A stretch of DNA of 5,780 bases, taken from an uncultured cyanobacterium (lineage in GTDB: Bacteria; Cyanobacteriota; Cyanobacteriia; PCC-6307; Cyanobiaceae). The position numbers and the translations under genes are program-made. Every line of letters begins with the position of its first letter. The stretch's first letter is position 1. This document shows, one piece after another, positions 1 to 5,780 of the stretch. The stretch is from contig CAIYSK010000388.1 of assembly GCA_903928835.1 (NCBI GenBank), positions 1 through 5,780 on the forward strand. Reading direction: 5' to 3'. The notes below the pieces were generated by a model, which was not told the origin of the DNA, did no database searches, and saw only the letters and a list, made by a program, of their open reading frames with translations.

Positions 1-641
1 ACAACCATGGTCATGCCATCGGCGGCGAGCTCCTGCATCACCTCCAGCACCTCCTGCACCATCTCCGGATCGAGGGCACTGGTGGGCTCATCAAACACCA
101 TCAAGCGCGGCTCCATGCAAAGCGAGCGGGCGATGGCGACCCGCTGCTGCTGCCCGCCCGAGAGCTGGCCTGGAAATTTGTGGGCCTGCTCGCCAATGCC
201 AACCCGCTCGAGCAACTCCAGCGCTTTGAGCTCCACCTGGGCCTTGGGTCGCTTGCGCACCAACACCGGCGCCAAGGTGAGGTTGTCGAGCACGCTCAGG
301 TGCGGGAAGAGATTGAATTGCTGGAACACCATCCCCACCTCGCGGCGAATCGATTCGATGTTGCGGGTGTCCTCATTGATGCTGAAGCCATCGATCGTGA
401 TGGAGCCCTGCTGGAAATCCTCCAGGGCATTGAAGGTGCGAAGGAAGGTGCTTTTGCCCGATCCGGAAGGGCCCATGATCACCACCACTTCGCCGCGGTG
501 CACGGTGAGGTCCACCCCCCGCAGGGCGTGGTAGCCATTCGGGTACCACTTCTGGACACCCCGCGCTTCGAGAATGGGGTCCATCGCGGCCGGGTTCCTG
601 GCATCCATGGTGACAGGTGTGCCGTGGGGGGGCGATGTCAT
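1..641 (-). CDS. aapP: Polar amino-acid ABC transporter ATP-binding protein (AapP/BgtA-like), partial at its C-terminus
   Basis: Cytoplasmic ATPase subunit that powers the importer encoded just upstream. Translating the minus strand from 641 gives 213 residues before the window edge. Visible motifs are an aromatic A-loop near Tyr33, Walker [10 protein letters not shown] (57-65), Q-loop FQQFN (106-110), ABC signature LSGGQQQR (160-167), Walker B LMVFDE (180-185) and D-loop SALD (188-191). The switch histidine and about 40-50 C-terminal residues lie outside the window. The reading frame is open to the edge. I chose ATG 641 because it forms an ATGA overlap with the stop of the preceding permease, which suggests translational coupling. 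In-frame ATGs at 608 and 584 are alternatives; family homology only begins around residue 22, so the first 20 residues are uncertain. The motifs place it in the HisP/GlnQ/AapP group of polar amino-acid ATPases. In cyanobacteria the equivalent subunit is BgtA, which can serve more than one permease system. Confidence 0.96.
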   Translation of the reverse strand, partial: MTSPPHGTPVTMDARNPAAMDPILEARGVQKWYPNGYHALRGVDLTVHRGEVVVIMGPSGSGKSTFLRTFNALEDFQQGSITIDGFSINEDTRNIESIRREVGMVFQQFNLFPHLSVLDNLTLAPVLVRKRPKAQVELKALELLERVGIGEQAHKFPGQLSGGQQQRVAIARSLCMEPRLMVFDEPTSALDPEMVQEVLEVMQELAADGMTMV

Positions 642-1882
642 CGCTGGTACCTGGTCTGGTCGCTGGGGTTAAGGCGGGTTTCCAGGGCGCGGCTACCGAG
701 CCCCAGGGCGGCGCAGCAGCACCAAAACAGCACCGCCAGCACCAGATACACCTCGGCACTTTTGCCCAGGAAGGCCGGATTCGCCATCACGGCCCGGGCC
801 GTGCCCAACAGATCGAGTAGGCCAATCAGCGACAGCAAGGTGGTGTCCTGGAGCAGGGTGATGAACTGGCCCACCACCGCGGGCAAGGCGACCCGCAGGG
901 CCTGGGGCAGCACCACCTGAACCAAGGACTGGGGCATGGTCATGCCGAGGGATTGGGCCGCTTCCAGCTGACCGCGGGGTACGGCGGCCAAACCGGAACG
1001 CAGGGCCTCCGCCACATAGGCCGCCGCGAAGAAGGTGAGCACCCAGGCGGCCCGCCACACCCGATCGGGGGCCAGGCCCCCGGGGAGCAAAAAGCCAAGA
1101 ATGTTCTGGCCCAAAAAGAGCAGGGTGATCAGCGGGGCACCCCGGATGAATTCGATGTAAACCACCGATCCCCAGCGGAGCAGGGGCAGCTCACTGCGCC
1201 GGCCCAGGGCCAGCACCAGGCCCAGGGGAAAACAAATCAAGATTGCGAAACTAGAGGCCACCAGGGTGAGCAACAGCCCACCCCATTGGGAGGGGGCGAC
1301 CTGAATCAGCCCAAGGCCGCCGCTGATCAGCACCATGCCCACCAAATACAGCCCGGGCCAAATCAAGGGCACCAGCCGTTTGATCCCCCGGGGCAAGCCA
1401 CTGCCCCAGCGAGCCATGGCCCAGCGCCCTACCAACACCAGGGCTGTGATCCCCCACCAGCGCAGCTGGATCGCCAGGCTGAGCTGGAGCCAAAGGGGCG
1501 CGACCAGCGCCAGGGCCACCAACACCCCAGCTGCCAGGCGATCGTTGAAGGGCCAGAGCTGGCCGGTGGTTTGGTCCCGGGGAAGGGCGCGCAATAGCCC
1601 CCAACTCAACCCGCTGGCGGCGGCAAGTAGGCCGGTGAGTAGCCAGAGGCGCCACTGCTGGTCAATCGGATAACGACCCACCGCAAACAGGGTGCTGTTG
1701 GCCTGGATCACGGCCCATTGGGCCTGGAAGAAAGTCCATTTGAGCAAGCCCAAGGCGATCGCCACCAAGGCAGCCCCGAGGGCAATCGAAATCAGACCAT
1801 CCACCCTGCTGCCAAACAGCTCGGTGCGCAGACGCTGCCACCGGGAAGGGGACACACTCGGGGGGGCAAACGAAGCTGGCAT
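638..1882 (-). CDS. aapM: Polar amino-acid ABC transporter permease, AapM/BztC/NatH-like
   Basis: Inner-membrane permease of 414 residues, second of a heterodimeric pair. The N-terminal half (about 28-195) has several hydrophobic segments, an extension typical of the AapM/BztC class (roughly 380-430 residues). The HisM-type permease core follows at about 200-405. The ATPase-contacting EAA loop is clear: EAAQSLG at 307-313 and VVLPQALR at 323-330. Other family-typical stretches are [13 protein letters not shown] (241-253) and [18 protein letters not shown] (343-360). The ATG at 1882 shares one base with the stop of the upstream permease (TGATG), and the TGA at 638 overlaps the ATPase start (ATGA). 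Both ends therefore fit a translationally coupled operon. The C-terminus carries an odd Cys-Cys-Cys run at 388-390 in the last membrane segment. The family is secure. Substrate range is inferred from the class (acidic and neutral polar amino acids) and cannot be read from the permease. Confidence 0.96.
   Translation of the reverse strand: MPASFAPPSVSPSRWQRLRTELFGSRVDGLISIALGAALVAIALGLLKWTFFQAQWAVIQANSTLFAVGRYPIDQQWRLWLLTGLLAAASGLSWGLLRALPRDQTTGQLWPFNDRLAAGVLVALALVAPLWLQLSLAIQLRWWGITALVLVGRWAMARWGSGLPRGIKRLVPLIWPGLYLVGMVLISGGLGLIQVAPSQWGGLLLTLVASSFAILICFPLGLVLALGRRSELPLLRWGSVVYIEFIRGAPLITLLFLGQNILGFLLPGGLAPDRVWRAAWVLTFFAAAYVAEALRSGLAAVPRGQLEAAQSLGMTMPQSLVQVVLPQALRVALPAVVGQFITLLQDTTLLSLIGLLDLLGTARAVMANPAFLGKSAEVYLVLAVLFWCCCAALGLGSRALETRLNPSDQTRYQR
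1755..1762. repeat. HIP1 palindrome GCGATCGC
   Basis: A perfect octamer, extended to the ten-base palindrome GGCGATCGCC at 1754-1763, inside the AapM-like permease gene. HIP1 is strongly over-represented in many cyanobacterial genomes. Partial copies (GCGATCG) occur nearby, for example around 1538. One copy does not prove origin, but it agrees with the gene content. Confidence 0.7.
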
Positions 1883-2922
1883 CAGCGGTCCTTGAGCTGC
1901 ACAGCAGCATTGAGCCCATTCATCAGCGCCGAGATCAGCAGGTCGATCACCAGATAGGAACCGAGCAGCAACACCACCACCTCCACGGCCCGGCCCGTTT
2001 GGTTGAGGGTGGTTTCTGCAACGGAATAGAGATCGGTGTAGCCGCAGGCCACGGCCAAAGATGAATTTTTGGCCAAGGAGATGTACTGGCTATTGAGGCC
2101 CGGCACGATCACCCGCAGGGCCTGGGGCATCACGATCCGCCGCAGGGTGACCAAGGGCGAAAAGCCGAGGGAGCGGGCCGCTTCCCATTGGCCCTGGGGC
2201 ACTGCGGCGATGCCCCCCCGCACCACCTCGGCAATAAAGGCTGCTGTGTAAACAACCAACCCCGTGAGCAGGGCGCCAAATTCCACCGTGAGGCGCAGGG
2301 GTGCCTGCCAAACACCTTCTTGAAGGTGGGGTAGCTGCCACTGCCAACCCTCCCCAAACCACCCCAAATAAAGCCCCGACTTCGCCAACACAATCCCTGG
2401 CAGCTGAATGGCATCCGCCCCATTCGGCAAGGCCAGAAACACCACGAAGTACCAAAAGACCAGCTGCAACAGCAGGGGGATATTCCGCACCAATTCCACG
2501 TAGCTCCGGGCCACACGCTTCAGCAAGCCGTTGGTGCTAAAGGCGGCAGAGCCCACCACCGTGCCCAGCAGGGTGGCCCCAACCAGACCCACCACCACCA
2601 CCTTCAAGGTGTTGACCAAGCCAGCCAGCAGGGCCAGCCAATAGGGCTGACTGGCCGAAAAGGGAATCGAGGATTCGGCCAGATCAAAACCCGCCGGATT
2701 ATCGAGCCAGCTCCAACTCAGCAGCAAGCCGGCAGCGGTGAGATTGCGCACCAAATTGCCGAGCAAAAAGGCCACGATCACCAGCACCAGCAAGCCCGCG
2801 GCGGCTTGCACCGCAAAGGGCACCACCCGGCGGTTGCGCCACCATGGGGTGGGTGAAGCAGGCCTTAGCGAAGGAGCCCTCAACGGAAGGGCGGCGAATA
2901 GATCAGGCCGCCCTCTTTCCAC
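1882..2922 (-). CDS. aapQ: Polar amino-acid ABC transporter permease, AapQ/BztB/NatG-like
   Basis: Inner-membrane permease, first of the pair, 346 residues if started at GTG 2922. There is a hydrophobic segment at about 37-58, the class-typical periplasmic stretch NPAGFDLAESSIPFS (75-89), a HisM-type core from about 96, and the EAA loop EAARSLG (247-253) followed by IVMPQALR (263-270). The long insert between membrane segments (about 165-210) is usual for AapQ. The start is uncertain. GTG 2922 makes a 43-base overlap with the binding-protein gene. A TTG at 2883-2881 forms a 4-base TTGA overlap with that gene's stop and would give 333 residues, beginning 13 residues before the Trp-Trp-Arg cytoplasmic lead. 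Neither has a good Shine-Dalgarno. I give the outermost start, although the TTG fits the coupling style of the operon better. The 3' end overlaps the next permease by one base (TGATG). Confidence 0.95.
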   Translation of the reverse strand: MERGRPDLFAALPLRAPSLRPASPTPWWRNRRVVPFAVQAAAGLLVLVIVAFLLGNLVRNLTAAGLLLSWSWLDNPAGFDLAESSIPFSASQPYWLALLAGLVNTLKVVVVGLVGATLLGTVVGSAAFSTNGLLKRVARSYVELVRNIPLLLQLVFWYFVVFLALPNGADAIQLPGIVLAKSGLYLGWFGEGWQWQLPHLQEGVWQAPLRLTVEFGALLTGLVVYTAAFIAEVVRGGIAAVPQGQWEAARSLGFSPLVTLRRIVMPQALRVIVPGLNSQYISLAKNSSLAVACGYTDLYSVAETTLNQTGRAVEVVVLLLGSYLVIDLLISALMNGLNAAVQLKDR

Positions 2923-3941
2923 TGACGATTCAGGCCCCGCTCCAGATTGAGCTTGGAGCCACTGCCCACATTGCGCTCAAACACTTCGCCGTAGTTGCCC
3001 ACCGCGGAGATCGCCTTCACCACAAAATCAGGGGGGAGGCCCAACTGCTTGCCGAAGTCCCCTTCGACGCCAAGGAAGCGGCGCAGGTCAGCAAGGTTGG
3101 GGTTTGCCTTCGCTTCCGCCACCTTGGCGGTCACATTGGCCTGGGTGATGCCGAGTTCTTCGGCCTGCATCAGGGAATAGATCGTCCAACGCACCGCATC
3201 GGCCCAGGCGGGATCAGCGTTCACCGTGGCGGGGGTGAGGGGTTCCTTGCTGAGCACATCAGGCAGCAGGGTGTGGGCAGCCGGGATGGGGAAGCTGGTG
3301 CGCTTGGCCGCCAACTGGGAGCGGTCGCTCGTCACGGCCACGCAGCGACCCTGCAGGTAGGCCGCATAGGTCTGGTCGCCGGTTTGGAATTTGAGCGGTG
3401 TGTAAGGGGCGTTGATTTCACGCATGCGATCGGCGAGGTTGAGCTCGGTGGTGGTGCCGCTCTCCACGCAAATGGGCTTACCGGCCAAATCCTTGAGGCT
3501 CTGAATGCCGCTGGACGCGGGCACCATCACCCCTTGGCCGTCGTAGAAGGTGGTGGGGGCAAAACTGAGCCCGTTACCGCCCGAAGCATCCCGACTCAGG
3601 GTGAGGGTGGTGTTGCGCGAGAGCAGATCCACCTCGCCACTGGCCAGGGCCGCAAACCGTTCGCTGGAATTGAGGTCGCGGTAATCCACCTTGGCTGGAT
3701 CGCCAAACAGCGCTGCTGCGACGGCCTTGCACACATCCACATCCAGGCCGCTGTAGCTGCCGTCTGGCTTGACAAAGCTAAAACCTGGCAACTTGCCATC
3801 CACCCCACAAACCAGGGTGCCGCGGCCTTTGATCGTGGCTATCTTCTGGCTCTGCACACCGCCGCCATCGCTGGCGCATCCCACCAACGCGAGGGATGTG
3901 AGAACCGGAAGTACGGCAGCCAGCCTGCGAAACCCAACCAT
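2880..3941 (-). CDS. aapJ: Polar amino-acid ABC transporter substrate-binding lipoprotein (AapJ/BztA/NatF-like)
   Basis: Periplasmic amino-acid receptor of the SBP_bac_3 family (353 residues) that delivers substrate to the two permeases encoded downstream. The N-terminus is a lipoprotein signal peptide: Arg5-Arg6, a hydrophobic core, then lipobox LVGC with the lipidated cysteine at 22. The mature domain starts near 38 (IKGRGTLVCGVDG). Family-typical stretches are GLDVDVCKAVAAALFGD (65-81), ERFAALASGEVDLLSRNTT (94-112), FYDGQGVMV (132-140) and CVESGTTTELNL (158-169). It ends with the usual Tyr-Ser-Pro-Pro-Phe-Arg. I chose ATG 3941 because it puts the signal peptide at the very N-terminus. A TTG at 3983 extends the frame by 14 residues that lack signal character. 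No Shine-Dalgarno precedes 3941, which is common in cyanobacteria. It is the first gene of the operon and probably the most highly expressed. Ligand specificity (Glu/Gln/Asp/Asn-type versus broader) is inferred from the class. Confidence 0.96.
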   Translation of the reverse strand: MVGFRRLAAVLPVLTSLALVGCASDGGGVQSQKIATIKGRGTLVCGVDGKLPGFSFVKPDGSYSGLDVDVCKAVAAALFGDPAKVDYRDLNSSERFAALASGEVDLLSRNTTLTLSRDASGGNGLSFAPTTFYDGQGVMVPASSGIQSLKDLAGKPICVESGTTTELNLADRMREINAPYTPLKFQTGDQTYAAYLQGRCVAVTSDRSQLAAKRTSFPIPAAHTLLPDVLSKEPLTPATVNADPAWADAVRWTIYSLMQAEELGITQANVTAKVAEAKANPNLADLRRFLGVEGDFGKQLGLPPDFVVKAISAVGNYGEVFERNVGSGSKLNLERGLNRQWKEGGLIYSPPFR

Positions 3942-3954
3942 GGATGCCGAATGA

Positions 3955-3985
3955 AGTTGGGCGCAGTTTGGCAGCAATCCCAACT
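3955..3985. repeat. Spaced 7-bp inverted repeat, possible operator
   Basis: AGTTGGG at 3955-3961 is the exact reverse complement of CCCAACT at 3979-3985, with a 17-base spacer and no extension of the arms either way. It sits 14 bases upstream of the binding-protein start codon and 38 bases upstream of the Coq4-family start. The arm spacing, about 24 bases start to start, is roughly two helical turns, which would suit a dimeric regulator. A chance match of this size in GC-rich DNA is possible. No regulator is encoded in the window. Confidence 0.3.
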
Positions 3986-3996
3986 GCCTAGGATTT

Positions 3997-4004
3997 GAGG
4001 AAAG
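3997..4004 (+). promoter_or_regulatory. Purine-rich Shine-Dalgarno-like stretch ahead of the Coq4-family gene
   Basis: GAGGAAAG is the only good anti-16S match upstream of the Coq4-family gene. It ends 19 bases before the TTG start at 4024, which is much wider than the usual 5-10 bases. The frame is open back to a TGA at 3952 but contains no ATG, GTG or TTG between that stop and 4024. The site is therefore either unused or works with a non-standard start. Confidence 0.3.
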
Positions 4005-4023
4005 CGTTTGGCCTGGACCACCA

Positions 4024-4716
4024 TTGACTCGGTTGCGGTCCCAATCCTTTGATCAACGGGTTCTGGACATCGCCCGGGACCTTGTGGCGCTCAGCCACAA
4101 CCCCGACGACAGCGACCACGCCTTTCATTTACTCAATGCCAGCTATGCCACTCCGGCGGCGGCCCAAGCCCGGCAACGGCTAAAAAGCAACCCTGCCATT
4201 GCCCCATTGGTGGCCGAGCGCTACTGGGGGCCGTGGCCCCAAACCTCTGAGCTGATCCAGCTACCGCCCGGCAGCTTGGGCCGCTCCTACGGGCACTTTC
4301 TTCAAGGCCAGGGTCTAGAGCCCCTCCCTGATCCTGAGTTTTCCGAAGGCAGTAATGCCGACGACCACTATCTCCAACTGCGGATTCGCCACACCCATGA
4401 TCTTTGGCATGTGGTGACTGGGATTCCCCCCACCTCCGCAGGGGAGGCCGCCCTCGATGGCCTCACCACGGAACAACTGCGCTGGCCCGGCACGGCCCTA
4501 CTCCTGGCCGCCCATCTGCTGCATCGGGCCGAAGCGGATCCCCAAGAGGGCCCCGATGTGGGACTCGCCATTGCCTACGGATTGGAGCTGGGGGCCAAGA
4601 GCCAGCCACTCCTGGCCCAGCGCTGGGAGGAAGGATGGTCAACACCACTACAGGACTGGCGCCAGCAACTGGGTATCGATGCCCTGCAGCAACGCAATCC
4701 TTTCCATTCCCTTTAG
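4024..4716 (+). CDS. Coq4-family protein (ubiquinone-biosynthesis COQ4 homologue)
   Basis: Soluble protein of 230 residues matching the Coq4 family along most of its length. Typical stretches are LPPGSLGRSYGHFL (80-93), the metal-binding motif HDLWH (125-129) with Glu141 (HDxxH-x11-E), and a C-terminal block from LGAKSQPLL (189-197) through EEGW (202-205) to GI (217-218). In eukaryotes COQ4 is needed for coenzyme Q synthesis and has recently been linked to replacement of the C1 carboxyl by hydroxyl. A Nostoc homologue was, as I recall, crystallised with a bound geranylgeranyl monophosphate, so prenyl-lipid binding is reasonable. Cyanobacteria generally make plastoquinone and not ubiquinone, so the role here is open; a plastoquinone ring step is one hypothesis. 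The start is TTG, the first possible start after an upstream in-frame TGA. The gene is divergent from the amino-acid importer and 51 bases ahead of a KimA-like gene, with no terminator between them, so co-transcription with the latter is possible. The family call is firm; the function is not. Confidence 0.9.
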   Translation: MTRLRSQSFDQRVLDIARDLVALSHNPDDSDHAFHLLNASYATPAAAQARQRLKSNPAIAPLVAERYWGPWPQTSELIQLPPGSLGRSYGHFLQGQGLEPLPDPEFSEGSNADDHYLQLRIRHTHDLWHVVTGIPPTSAGEAALDGLTTEQLRWPGTALLLAAHLLHRAEADPQEGPDVGLAIAYGLELGAKSQPLLAQRWEEGWSTPLQDWRQQLGIDALQQRNPFHSL

Positions 4717-4767
4717 CGTTCTCTCAAAGGGTCAGACTGGGGCGAAATCTTCTTAACCCCGGGCTAA
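4717..4767 (+). other. Short spacer between the Coq4-family and KimA-like genes
   Basis: There is no terminator here: the only pairing seen is GGGG (4739-4742) with CCCC (4757-4760) around a 14-base loop and without a T-tract. No clear promoter or Shine-Dalgarno precedes the next ATG. A TAA at 4765-4767 abuts that ATG in frame and fixes it as the earliest possible start. Read-through from the Coq4-family gene is likely but not shown. Confidence 0.35.
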
Positions 4768-5780
4768 ATGGGCCGCTTCCAAGCCTCTCGTGTGTGGGAC
4801 TTGCGCCGCACGTTGATCGGCAAGCCCCTGCCCACCAGCGCCCACGCTGAAGAGCGGCTCACCAACGCTGAGGCGCTCGCCATCCTGAGCTCCGATGCCC
4901 TCTCCTCGGTGGCCTACGCCACCCAGGAAATCGTGCTGGTGCTCGGTATGGCCGGGGCCGTGGGCCTGGGCTTCACCCTGCCGATCACGGGGCTCATCAT
5001 CGCCCTGATGCTCATCGTGGCGATTAGCTATCGCCAAACCATCAAGGCCTATCCCCAGGGGGGGGGCTCCTACCGGGTCTCCCACCAAAACCTCGGCGAT
5101 CTCCCGGGCCTGGTGGCTGGGGCCGCCCTCTCCATTGATTACGTGCTCACCGTGGCCGTGAGCACGGCAGCCGGCATCTCGGCGCTCACCTCCTATTTCC
5201 ATGGCCTGGAGCCCTATCGGGTTCCCCTGTGCCTGGTGGCCTTGGTGCTGTTAATGGTGGCCAACCTGCGGGGCCTGCGCTCCAGCGCCCAACTGCTCAG
5301 CGCCCCCACCTATGTGTTTATGGCTGCCGTACTCACGGTGGTGGGAGTGGGTCTGCTCAAGCTGGCCCATGGCGACATTGCCCCCATGGCCACCGCCGAG
5401 CAAAACCTGCGCATGGCCGAAGAGCACGGCAGCCTTACGGCCATCAGTGCCGTGCTGATGATGCGGGCCTTCAGCTCCGGCTGCGCTGCCCTCACGGGCA
5501 TTGAGGCCATTAGCGATTCGGTGATGGCCTTTAAGCCCACCGAATGGAAAAACGCCCGGCGCGTGCTCACCGTGATGGTGCTCTTACTCGCCGTGATGTT
5601 TGGCGGGATGAGCGTGCTCGCCCAACAGCTGGGCACGGTTTATATCGAAAACGGTCCCACCCTGCTCTACCAACTGGGTGATCAGGTTTTTGGTCACAAC
5701 AACCCGATGGTGTTGGTGTTGCAGGTGGCGACCCTGCTGATCCTGCTCCTCGCCGCCAATACGGCCTACGCCGACTTCCC
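4768..5780 (+). CDS. KimA (YdaO)-like APC-superfamily transporter, probable high-affinity K+ importer, partial at its C-terminus
   Basis: Multi-pass inner-membrane transporter; 337 complete residues are visible before the right edge, of about 600 usual for the family. The N-terminus matches Bacillus subtilis KimA closely: LIGKPL (16-21), LAILSSDALSSVAYATQE (37-54), SYRQTIKAYPQGGGSYRVS (87-105), IDYVLTVAVSTAAG (123-136), and the FSSGCAALTGIEAIS block (235-249). KimA is a proton-coupled K+ importer of the KUP/APC group. Residues I recall as lining its K+ site are all present: Asp43, Tyr50, Asp124, Tyr125, Thr128, Ser132, Thr243 and Glu246. This makes potassium a better substrate call than the generic 'amino acid permease' label. 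Bacillus KimA is inhibited by c-di-AMP through its cytoplasmic C-terminal region, which lies beyond the window here. ATG 4768 directly follows an in-frame TAA, so it is the first possible start. A run of nine G at 5058-5066 encodes the conserved Gly-Gly-Gly without breaking the frame. K+ as substrate is inferred from homology. Confidence 0.9.
   Translation, partial: MGRFQASRVWDLRRTLIGKPLPTSAHAEERLTNAEALAILSSDALSSVAYATQEIVLVLGMAGAVGLGFTLPITGLIIALMLIVAISYRQTIKAYPQGGGSYRVSHQNLGDLPGLVAGAALSIDYVLTVAVSTAAGISALTSYFHGLEPYRVPLCLVALVLLMVANLRGLRSSAQLLSAPTYVFMAAVLTVVGVGLLKLAHGDIAPMATAEQNLRMAEEHGSLTAISAVLMMRAFSSGCAALTGIEAISDSVMAFKPTEWKNARRVLTVMVLLLAVMFGGMSVLAQQLGTVYIENGPTLLYQLGDQVFGHNNPMVLVLQVATLLILLLAANTAYADF

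Larger units (their letters stand above)
3942..4023. promoter_or_regulatory. Divergent intergenic region between the importer operon and the Coq4-family gene
   Basis: This 82-base spacer must hold the leftward promoter of the transporter operon, and probably the rightward one. It contains a perfect 7-bp inverted repeat, AGTTGGG (3955-3961) and CCCAACT (3979-3985), separated by 17 bases. A second 5-bp pair, GGCAG (3970-3974) and CTGCC (3984-3988), overlaps its right half. A rightward TTGGCA (3968-3973) with TAGGAT (3989-3994) resembles -35/-10 boxes, but the spacer is only 15 bases. No GTA-N8-TAC NtcA box is visible, although nitrogen control would be plausible for this transporter. That it is a promoter region is inferred from gene orientation; the individual elements are weak. 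Confidence 0.45.

Noticed and set aside
7..920. Two plus-strand open frames opposite the ATPase gene and the 3' end of the second permease
   Set aside because: The minus strand encodes an ATPase with all expected motifs and the C-terminus of the adjoining permease; the plus-strand products are Ser/Arg- or His-rich and unrecognisable.
953..1597. Plus-strand open frame rich in Gln/Pro/Gly opposite the second permease
   Set aside because: It is the complement of hydrophobic codons in a real membrane protein. The composition is a typical shadow artefact in GC-rich DNA.
3939..3983. TTG 3983 as the start of the binding protein, and a twin-arginine (Tat) signal reading of Arg5-Arg6
   Set aside because: The extension moves the signal peptide inward and has no signal character. 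The Arg pair lacks the rest of the Tat consensus, and the LVGC lipobox points to ordinary Sec lipoprotein export.
3968..3994. TTGGCA-N15-TAGGAT as a sigma-70 promoter for the Coq4-family gene
   Set aside because: The spacer is two bases too short and the -10 box matches only four of six positions. A start downstream of it would also fall within the Shine-Dalgarno-like stretch. Mentioned only as part of the intergenic region.
2844..3998. Long plus-strand open frame (384 codons) opposite the binding-protein gene
   Set aside because: It is antisense to a clearly recognisable SBP_bac_3 lipoprotein gene. Its product is low-complexity, rich in Gly/His/Ala, and has no family resemblance.
4739..4760. 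GGGG/CCCC pairing after the Coq4-family gene as a terminator
   Set aside because: It has only four base pairs, a 14-base loop and no T-tract.
4753..5202. Minus-strand open frame opposite the start of the KimA-like gene
   Set aside because: Its product is Gly/His-rich with no recognisable domain, while the plus strand encodes a well-conserved transporter.

Overview
This GC-rich window looks like chromosomal DNA of a unicellular cyanobacterium of the Synechococcus/Cyanobium type. The support is one perfect HIP1 octamer (GCGATCGC, 1755-1762), a Nat/Aap-type amino-acid transporter, a bacterial Coq4 homologue, and frequent absence of Shine-Dalgarno sequences. The genus is an inference. No RNA gene, CRISPR array, insertion sequence or other mobile-element signature is visible.

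Left part (1-3941, minus strand): one tightly packed operon for a polar amino-acid ABC importer of the AapJQMP/BztABCD class, called NatFGH-BgtA in cyanobacteria. In transcription order it encodes a lipoprotein substrate-binding protein (3941-2880), a first permease (about 2922-1882), a second permease (1882-638) and an ATPase (641 to beyond the left edge). The genes overlap at every junction (43 or 4 bases depending on the start chosen, then 1, then 4), which indicates translational coupling. The ATPase is cut by the window edge after Walker B and the D-loop.

Middle (3942-4023): a short divergent spacer between the importer operon and the rightward genes. It carries a 7-bp inverted repeat and a purine-rich Shine-Dalgarno-like stretch, but no convincing NtcA box.

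Right part (4024-5780, plus strand): a complete Coq4-family gene with an intact HDxxH-x11-E metal-binding motif. After 51 bases comes the first ~337 residues of a KimA (YdaO)-type APC-superfamily transporter. Generic pipelines tend to call this family an amino-acid permease, but it carries the residue set I recall for the K+ site of Bacillus KimA, so potassium import is the better call. It runs off the right edge.

Together the window describes uptake of amino acids (left) and probably of K+ (right), with a quinone/prenyl-lipid-related protein between them. Nothing here looks like a wholly new system. The points most worth following are the role of a Coq4 protein in what is probably a ubiquinone-free organism, and the KimA identity with its possible c-di-AMP control.
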